From the NCBI GenBank assembly GCA_963844115.1, contig CAWJNN010000016.1, forward strand, positions 13,175 through 77,174: DNA of 64,000 nucleotides. Reading direction: 5' to 3'. The stretch comes from CS4-C045 sp963844115. GTDB lineage: Bacteria > Planctomycetota > Planctomycetia > Pirellulales > UBA7805. Position 1 is the stretch's first letter; every line of letters begins with the position of its first letter. Made by a program: the position numbers and the translations under genes. This document shows, piece after piece, positions 58,446-64,000 of this stretch. The notes under the pieces were generated by a model that saw only the letters and a program-made list of their open reading frames with translations, ran no database searches and had not been told where the DNA came from.

Positions 58446-58769
58446 CGTGTAGTTCCTTTCGCATCTGCCTGGCCGCGCTCCGGAGCGGGCCCCAATACCT
58501 GGAAGATGCAAAGCAAAGGTCGTGCCACGACAGGATTAATATGATACAAGTTATTTATTTATATATATTTATGGCTTTTTGTTAAGTGAAGAAATGACCA
58601 GGCGATACAATCGTTCTGCCATTTTGACACCACTGAATGCGGCTAGATCACCGATCTGCCCATTTGGCAGTTTCTTGACAGTTTTCCTCGCTCCCAAGTA
58701 CAAGTGACGCTTCGACTTTCGGCGACTCGGCCCTTCGGGTCACCCATCGCAGCGGTAAAGCTATTTCGG
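58446..58769. other. Divergent dnaK/pheA promoter region
   Basis: 324 bases between dnaK (minus) and pheA (plus). The middle at 58535-58590 is strongly A/T-rich (TTATTTATTTATATATATTT). On the minus strand TTGTATCATATTAAT offers a possible -10, but no clear -35 stands out. No CIRCE inverted repeat is seen. I place both promoters here without fixing exact sites. Confidence 0.35.
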
Positions 58770-59909
58770 ATGGCGAAGCGCAGTTCTGTGGCCAAAAAGA
58801 CTCCCAGGAAAAAGCGAACGTCTTCCAGCGGCAAACCGACCGGGGCAACGCCAGGTCGGCAGGTTTCCCACCTGGATAAAGAGATCGTCAAGCTGATCAA
58901 CCAGCGGGCGGCGTTGGCGGCCGAAGCCTCTCGTGCAGCGGACGCCGTCGGCGATGCAGACGCCGCCGATCCAGACGACGATGCGGCATCGCGCGCTGTA
59001 CAGGTCTCGACGGGCCCGCTATCGGACGATTGCGTCCGCGCCATCTTTCGCGAGATCGTCAGCGGCTCGCGTGAGCTACAGAAGAAGACGTGTGTCGCAT
59101 TCCTTGGACCCTCCTACAGTTACAGTCACCTGGCGGCCATTCATCAGCTTGGGCAATCGGTCGAGTTCCTGCCGGTCAGCACGATTAGCTCAGTCTTCGA
59201 CGAGGTCGTTAACAAGCGTGCGGAATACGGGATCGTACCGATCGAAAACTCGACCGACGGACGCGTCGCCGACACGCTGGATAACTTCCGGCGGCATGAA
59301 GTCAGCATATGCGCGGAGGTCCAGTTGATTATCCACCATAATCTGCTGGGAAAATGCGCTCGGGCCGATGTCAAGAAGGTCTACAGTCGTCCCCAAGCGC
59401 TCTCGCAGTGTCGACATTGGTTGTCGACTCATCTGCCCCACGCCGAGAGCATCGAGGTTGCCAGCACTTCGTCGGCGGCCGAACGGGCCGCCACCGAAAC
59501 AGGCGCGGCGGCGATTGCCAGTAACCAGGCCGGCATCCATTACGGACTGAAGACGCTCGCCAGGAACATCGAAGACAGCGAATACAATCTGACACGATTT
59601 GCCGTCATTGCCGACCATACGGCGGATCGAAGCGGCAGTGACCTGACGGCCATGATGCTCCAGTTGTCACGCGATCGCTCCTCGGGTGCGCTGGCTGACG
59701 CGACGGCGGTCTTTAAACGCAACCGTGTGAATCTGGTTTGGATCGAATCCTTTCCCACCGGCGATGCCAAAGGTGGTTATCTGTTTTTCCTCGAATTCGA
59801 GGGGCACTATCAAGATACCAAGGTTCGACGAGCGATCGAGTCGCTGCGGAAAAAAGCAGTTCTGTTGAAGATTCTCGGTTCGTACGCACAGAACGCACCC
59901 TTTGAGTAA
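58770..59909 (+). CDS. pheA: Chorismate mutase-prephenate dehydratase
   Basis: 379 residues from ATG 58770; a longer frame from 58704 is possible. A basic tail MAKRSSVAKKTPRKKR precedes the chorismate mutase-like helix (LDKEIVKLINQRAALAAEA), which carries an Ala/Asp-rich insert. The prephenate dehydratase domain has AFLGPSYSYSHLAA, the catalytic NLTRFAVI, then an ACT domain with WIESFPTG, where the usual ESRP reads ESFP. It makes phenylpyruvate for Phe synthesis. aroF follows 92 bases on, so they probably form an aromatic amino-acid operon. The loss of the Arg in the Phe-binding motif may alter feedback control. Confidence 0.9.
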   Translation: MAKRSSVAKKTPRKKRTSSSGKPTGATPGRQVSHLDKEIVKLINQRAALAAEASRAADAVGDADAADPDDDAASRAVQVSTGPLSDDCVRAIFREIVSGSRELQKKTCVAFLGPSYSYSHLAAIHQLGQSVEFLPVSTISSVFDEVVNKRAEYGIVPIENSTDGRVADTLDNFRRHEVSICAEVQLIIHHNLLGKCARADVKKVYSRPQALSQCRHWLSTHLPHAESIEVASTSSAAERAATETGAAAIASNQAGIHYGLKTLARNIEDSEYNLTRFAVIADHTADRSGSDLTAMMLQLSRDRSSGALADATAVFKRNRVNLVWIESFPTGDAKGGYLFFLEFEGHYQDTKVRRAIESLRKKAVLLKILGSYAQNAPFE

Positions 59910-60001
59910 GAGCATGGGTAAGTTATTTAGTTATTGGTCGTTGGGCTTTGGCCATTGTTTCGACTATATTCTTCGGTTTGTGAAACCAGGCGACTTCCCT
60001 C

Positions 60002-61039
60002 ATGATCATTATTCTCGCACCGGGAGCCACTGACGCACAGATTCAACACGTCGTTGAACGCGTCGAGGCGATGGGGCTTAGCGCCCATCTCAGCCGCGGA
60101 ACGTATCGGACGGTGATCGGAGTGATCGGTGACGAGGCCGAGATCGCCAGTGCCCCCCTCGCGGCGATATCCGGCGTGGCCCAAGTCGTCCCCGTGCTGC
60201 CACCCTACAAGCTGGCCAGCAAGGATGCTCATCCCCAACCCAGCATTGTGGAAGTCGGACACGTCAAGATCGGTGGTCCGTTCGTTGGTATGATTGCCGG
60301 GCCGTGCGCGGTCGAAAGCGAGTCGCAGATGGATACCATCGCGGCCGCGATTTCCCGAAGCGGCGCGAATATCTTGCGTGGCGGCGCCTTCAAGCCGCGG
60401 ACAAGCCCCTATGCATTTCAAGGACTGGGCGAGGATGGTTTGAAGATCCTGCGCGACACGGGCGACAAGTACGGGATGCCCGTCGTGACCGAAGTTGTCG
60501 ATCCGCGTCAGGTCGAGTTGGTCGACAAGTACACCGATATGTTCCAGATTGGCGCCCGCAACATGCAGAATTTTGTGCTGCTGACCGAAGTCGGCCAGGC
60601 ACGAAAACCGGTGCTGCTAAAGCGAGGAATGAGCGCCACCGTTAAAGATTTTTTGATGAGCGCCGAATACATACTAGCGAGAGGCAATTCACGCGTCGTG
60701 TTGTGTGAACGCGGAATCAAGGGTTTTGACACCGAAACACGAAATGTGTTTGACGTCGCTGCCATCCCAGCCGTCAAAGCACTGTCTCATCTTCCGATCA
60801 TCGTCGACCCCAGTCACGCCACCGGGCGTCCCGACCTGATCCCCGCCTGTGCGCTGGCTGGTGCCGCCGCCGGCGCCGATGGCATTCACATCGAAGTCCA
60901 TCACGCACCGGAGGAAGCGATGTCCGACGGTCCGCAGGCGTTGTTGCCTGAGCAGTACGCCCAGCTGGCGAAACAGATTTACAAAATCCTGGAGATACTT
61001 GGCCGGAAAGTAACACCGGTCGGAGAGAGTCGAGACTGA
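60002..61039 (+). CDS. aroF: DAHP synthase (type I beta)
   Basis: 345 residues. An N-terminal ferredoxin-like regulatory domain (MIIILAPGATDAQIQHVVER to about 80) precedes the TIM barrel with GPCAVESESQ, GGAFKPRTSPYAFQGLG, the metal Cys and His (IAGPCAVES; IVDPSHATG) and VLLKRGMSAT. It condenses PEP and erythrose-4-phosphate, the first step of the shikimate pathway. The N-domain fits Tyr/Phe-regulated type I-beta enzymes. Stop at 61039 and the tpiA start at 61043 are three bases apart. Confidence 0.95.
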   Translation: MIIILAPGATDAQIQHVVERVEAMGLSAHLSRGTYRTVIGVIGDEAEIASAPLAAISGVAQVVPVLPPYKLASKDAHPQPSIVEVGHVKIGGPFVGMIAGPCAVESESQMDTIAAAISRSGANILRGGAFKPRTSPYAFQGLGEDGLKILRDTGDKYGMPVVTEVVDPRQVELVDKYTDMFQIGARNMQNFVLLTEVGQARKPVLLKRGMSATVKDFLMSAEYILARGNSRVVLCERGIKGFDTETRNVFDVAAIPAVKALSHLPIIVDPSHATGRPDLIPACALAGAAAGADGIHIEVHHAPEEAMSDGPQALLPEQYAQLAKQIYKILEILGRKVTPVGESRD

Positions 61040-61042
61040 AGC

Positions 61043-61792
61043 ATGCGAAAACGGTTTGTTGCCGGAAACTGGAAAATGAATACCGACCGGCAGACGGCGG
61101 TGGCCCTGGCCGCCGGTGTCGCCGCGGGTGCCGATCGAGTGCCCGATGTCGAACTGGCCGTCTGCCCCCCACACGTTTATCTCGACGCCGTGGCAGGGGC
61201 AATTTCCGGCAGTCGTGTCGCGCTAGGCGCTCAAAATATGTACCACCAGACCTCGGGCACGTTTACCGGTGAAACCAGCGCGGCAATGTTGCTCGATTTG
61301 GGTTGCCGGTACGTCATCCTGGGGCACAGCGAACGACGCCATGAAATGGGTGAAACCGACCAGGAAGTGAACCGCAAACTGCACGCAGCCCTGGCCGCGG
61401 GTTTGTCTCCCATCGTCTGTGTTGGCGAACTGCTCGATCAGAGGGAAGCGGGCCAGACCCTGGAGGTTATTCGGAAACAGCTTGATGGTTCGCTGGCCAA
61501 TCTTACGGACCAACAGGCAACGCAGCTTGTTATCGCCTACGAGCCTGTTTGGGCGATCGGAACCGGCCGGGTCGCCACACCGGAGCAGGCGGAAGCGGTG
61601 CATGTCGATCTTCGCAAATTATTGGCCGAGCGTTACAATACTGCGGTTGCGGAAACGGTTCGCATTCAATACGGGGGCAGCGTTAAACCCGGCAACGCCG
61701 CGGACTTGCTCGCCCAGCCCAACATCGACGGAGCTCTGGTAGGCGGGGCCAGCCTGGATGCAGAGAGTTTTCTGACGATCGCTGCCGCGTAA
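61043..61792 (+). CDS. tpiA: Triosephosphate isomerase
   Basis: 249 residues, intact. FVAGNWKMNTD (Asn/Lys of the active site), ILGHSERR (catalytic His), AYEPVWAIGTGRVATPEQ (catalytic Glu), and GGSVKPGNAADLL phosphate loop. It interconverts DHAP and glyceraldehyde-3-phosphate. It starts three bases after aroF and precedes secG, an order often seen in planctomycetes. Confidence 0.98.
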   Translation: MRKRFVAGNWKMNTDRQTAVALAAGVAAGADRVPDVELAVCPPHVYLDAVAGAISGSRVALGAQNMYHQTSGTFTGETSAAMLLDLGCRYVILGHSERRHEMGETDQEVNRKLHAALAAGLSPIVCVGELLDQREAGQTLEVIRKQLDGSLANLTDQQATQLVIAYEPVWAIGTGRVATPEQAEAVHVDLRKLLAERYNTAVAETVRIQYGGSVKPGNAADLLAQPNIDGALVGGASLDAESFLTIAAA

Positions 61793-61831
61793 ACGAATAG
61801 CAATCAACCTAAATTTGGCCTGACGTGATAC

Positions 61832-61953
61832 GTTAATACCCGCTGCGTACGCAACGGAAAATCAAAACCCGCTGCGTAAGCGAGGGTAAATCAAAACTCG
61901 ACGCGTAAGCGAGCGATCATCGACCGCCTGATCCCTCGCTTACGCTTCGGGTT
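61832..61953. repeat. Repeats built on CGTAAGCGAGGG
   Basis: ATCAAAACCCGCTGCGTAAG-type units occur two to three times (61861-61915). An inverted copy CCCTCGCTTACGCTTCGGGT follows at 61933-61952. The inverted parts could pair. It lies directly upstream of secG; related to 9062-9100. Confidence 0.65.
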
Positions 61954-61972
61954 ACTTCAAAAGAGGAAGAAC

Positions 61973-62395
61973 ATGAGTTGGAATGGCTTGGTAATGGTTC
62001 TGATGATTCTCATGGCGCTGTTCTTAATCCTGCTCGTGTTGATCCAGCGCGGACGCGGTGGCGGGCTCGCAGGAGCTTTGGGAGGCATGGGCGGTCAAAG
62101 TGCGTTCGGAGCCAAGGCGGGGGATGTTTTTACAAAAGTCACCATGTGGACCGCTTTCTTGTGGATCGTTTTGTGCATTATTTCGTTCAAGGTCATTAGT
62201 GCTAATTCCAAACAAACTATCGCAGGCCCTGTGCGGGGGCCGGACGCAGCTGGGATGCGCGGTTCCGAGCAGCTGGATGACAAGGGTTCGAAAGCAGACG
62301 GGAAGTCTGACGACCGCGGTGCAGCTGGCGCATTCCCCGACACAGGCCCCGCCGCTCCGGCAGAGCAGCAACCGGCAGATTCGCCCCCCGAGTAA
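61973..62395 (+). CDS. secG: SecG subunit of the Sec translocon
   Basis: 140 residues. The first helix WNGLVMVLMILMALFLILLV is followed by the cytoplasmic loop with QRGRGGGLAGALGGMGGQSA and the second helix VTMWTAFLWIVLCIISFKVI. After that a long polar tail (about 55 residues, Asp/Pro/Gly/Ala-rich) exceeds the usual short SecG. It assists protein export with SecYE. ATG 61973 has AAAGAGGAAGAAC just before it. Confidence 0.93.
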   Translation: MSWNGLVMVLMILMALFLILLVLIQRGRGGGLAGALGGMGGQSAFGAKAGDVFTKVTMWTAFLWIVLCIISFKVISANSKQTIAGPVRGPDAAGMRGSEQLDDKGSKADGKSDDRGAAGAFPDTGPAAPAEQQPADSPPE

Positions 62396-62463
62396 CGTCG
62401 GACTCGTCGCGTTTCACGGAATATTCACACGGAGTAATCACACGGAAAGGAGTAGATCCTCTT

Positions 62464-63345
62464 TTGCTCTACAGCATGACCGGATTTGGCGAAGATGTTC
62501 GCCAAAATGAGAACACGGCGGTCACCGTCGAAGTCCGCGCGGTCAATAACCGCTATCTGAAGATCACTTTGCGCTGCAGCGATGGCTGTCCAACACTGGA
62601 ACCTCAAATCGAATCGCTCGTGCGCCGCCATCTTAAGCGGGGTACGGTGCAGGTCAACGTACGAGTTCGCCAGGTCTCGACCCCCGACCACTATCGCGTA
62701 AATGAAGACGTTCTGGACGGCTACCGGCAGCAACTCGAAAACATTCAACGTCGCTGGGATTGCTCCGATCCCATTCCGGCTGTTGCTTTGTTGCAACTCC
62801 CCGGCGTGGTCGACGACCAACAGCCGGTGGGAGAAACGAATGAAGTGTGGTCCGTGGTCGAACCAGCCCTGACCACAGCGTTAGAGAATCTGGTCGCGAT
62901 GCGGATTGAAGAAGGCAACGCGATGGCGGCAGATCTGGCTGGCAATCTGGCGACGATCGAACAGCAGCTGAACGAGATTCAGAGCCGTGCACCGAAAGTC
63001 GTCGAAGCTTATCGACAAAAACTCCGCGAACGCATCGAAAAGTGGCTGAACGCAAACCATGTCGAAACAGATTCGACCGACTTGATCCGTGAAGTCGGCT
63101 TGTACGCCGAACGTAGCGACATCTCGGAGGAATGCGTGCGACTGGCCAGCCACATCGACCAGTTCCGCAAAACGATCGATCTGCCGGAATCGTCCGGACG
63201 GCGGCTCGATTTCCTGACTCAGGAAATGTTCCGCGAAACGAATACAATCGGATCCAAGGCCAACGATTCTGACATCTCCCAGCACGTGATCGATATCAAA
63301 ACCGCCATCGAACGCATCCGCGAAATGGTGCAGAACGTGGAGTAA
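62464..63345 (+). CDS. yicC: YicC family endoribonuclease-like protein
   Basis: 293 residues from TTG 62464 (LYSMTGFGEDVRQ; AAGGAG about 12 bases upstream); ATG 62476 would trim four residues. N-terminal YicC region (VEVRAVNNRYLKITLRC) and C-terminal DUF1732 with GRRLDFLTQEMFRETNTIGSK and DIKTAIERIREMVQNVE. Members are reported to be RNA-processing enzymes linked to small RNA turnover. It sits before gmk, an order seen in many bacteria. Confidence 0.93.
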   Translation: MLYSMTGFGEDVRQNENTAVTVEVRAVNNRYLKITLRCSDGCPTLEPQIESLVRRHLKRGTVQVNVRVRQVSTPDHYRVNEDVLDGYRQQLENIQRRWDCSDPIPAVALLQLPGVVDDQQPVGETNEVWSVVEPALTTALENLVAMRIEEGNAMAADLAGNLATIEQQLNEIQSRAPKVVEAYRQKLRERIEKWLNANHVETDSTDLIREVGLYAERSDISEECVRLASHIDQFRKTIDLPESSGRRLDFLTQEMFRETNTIGSKANDSDISQHVIDIKTAIERIREMVQNVE

Positions 63346-63349
63346 CATT

Positions 63350-63483
63350 AGAGAGTAGAGGTTAGAGAGTAGAGGTTAGAGGTTAGGGAAAACCGTTCTT
63401 CCAACCTCTAACCTCTAACCTCTAACCTCTAACCTCTAACCTCTAACCCTCTAACCTCTATCCCCTAACCCCTAACCTCTTCA
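63350..63483. repeat. Heptamer TTAGAGG array upstream of gmk
   Basis: 63350-63388 has TTAGAGG-type units. 63413-63480 has their complement CCTCTAA, so the two halves could form a long hairpin. The array reaches to the gmk ATG and leaves no Shine-Dalgarno sequence. Repeat number could affect the spacing or structure of the leader. Confidence 0.85.
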
Positions 63484-64000
63484 ATGCCTGGCAAACTGAT
63501 CGTTATTTCCGGACCGTCTGGTTCGGGCAAATCGACAGTGCTCAAGCGCGTATTTGACGAATGCGGTCTGCCGCTGACGTGGAGCGTTTCGGCAACGACA
63601 CGTTCACCGCGCCCAGGCGAAGTCGAGGGCAAAGACTACCACTTCCTCTCGCAGGACCAGTTTCAGCAACGACGTGAGGCAGGCGAATTCCTGGAAAGCT
63701 TCGAAGTTTACGGTCAAGGACACTGGTACGGAACGCTGGCGAGTGAAGTTGCCCCTAGGCTAGATCGCGGGGATTGGGTAGTCTTAGAGATTGACGTTAT
63801 TGGCACCATGGCAGTCCTTGACCGCTATCCGGATGCCATCACCATCTTCGTTCGGCCGTCCAGCATCGAAGAATTGGATCGTCGGCTGACCGCCCGCGGC
63901 ACCGAAACAAGAGAAGCGATTGATCGACGCTTGGACGTCGCCCGCCGCGAAATGAAGTCCATTGACCGCTACCGCCACGAGGTGGTCAATGACGACGTCG
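63484..64000 (+). CDS. gmk: Guanylate kinase (3' end cut by window edge)
   Basis: First 172 residues. Walker A VISGPSGSGKSTVLKR, GMP-binding VSATTRSPRPGEVEGKDYHF, and VLEIDVIGTMAV are all in place. It phosphorylates GMP to GDP. ATG 63484 follows the heptamer array directly. The C-terminus lies outside the window. Confidence 0.95.
   Translation, partial: MPGKLIVISGPSGSGKSTVLKRVFDECGLPLTWSVSATTRSPRPGEVEGKDYHFLSQDQFQQRREAGEFLESFEVYGQGHWYGTLASEVAPRLDRGDWVVLEIDVIGTMAVLDRYPDAITIFVRPSSIEELDRRLTARGTETREAIDRRLDVARREMKSIDRYRHEVVNDDV

Noticed and set aside
58446..58769. CIRCE (HrcA) element upstream of dnaK
   Set aside because: No TTAGCACTC-N9-GAGTGCTAA inverted repeat or close variant was found.

Overview
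The window looks like a piece of a Planctomycetota chromosome, most likely Pirellulales. The evidence is protein families: formylglycine sulfatases, a PVC-type CxxCH cytochrome fused to a discoidin domain, a DUF1559 pseudopilin-like protein with the H-x9-DG tail, short planctomycete LRR and zf-TFIIB proteins, a DUF6800-like mini-protein, and the tpiA-secG-yicC-gmk order. I estimate GC at roughly 55-57 percent without a count. There is no plasmid, phage, CRISPR array or biosynthetic cluster.

Layout. 1-8843: secreted polysaccharide catabolism (three sulfatases, one cytochrome-linked sugar-oxidase-like protein, one esterase), with a repeat-rich gap at 4905-5770 that holds a MITE-like element. 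8890-18067: tRNA-Leu, rhodanese, DUF1559 protein, CCA-adding enzyme, a membrane protein, mfd and a PpiC-type foldase. 18363-25468: citrate synthase, a receiver-HATPase protein, an unrecognised alpha-solenoid gene interrupted at an RF2-like CTT-TGA-C site, and a DUF2868/DUF3482 GTPase pair. 25814-34075: a lipoprotein, prfB with its programmed frameshift, mnmA, a tungsten-type aldehyde ferredoxin oxidoreductase, ygfZ and acs. 34223-35089: an iron module with a near-consensus promoter, a Fur-like box, a Cys-rich BFD-type ferredoxin and a bacterioferritin. 35281-44305: membrane and envelope genes (GDPD pair, MscS, metzincin, zinc ribbon, LRR protein, GlmM-like mutase). 44554-50636: a phosphohexomutase and a complete sugar ABC transporter. 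50757-53515: protein kinase, flavin reductase and two small proteins. 53667-64000: clpB and dnaK, then pheA-aroF-tpiA-secG-yicC-gmk.

The gene set joins carbohydrate capture (sulfatases, esterase, sugar ABC importer, phosphohexomutases) to central carbon use (citrate synthase, acetyl-CoA synthetase, TPI), with housekeeping functions between them.

Two features stand out. First, the intergenic DNA is full of short structured elements: MITE-like units with terminal inverted repeats, perfect hairpins with 21-25 bp arms, and 7-mer or 8-mer tandem arrays, some of which are G-quadruplex-capable. Second, about fifteen genes carry a single-base frameshift, including normally essential ones such as prfB, cca and glmM. 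Assembly error must be excluded before any of these is called biological. One of them, at 20786-20792, coincides exactly with the RF2 programmed-frameshift heptamer and is the most interesting candidate.
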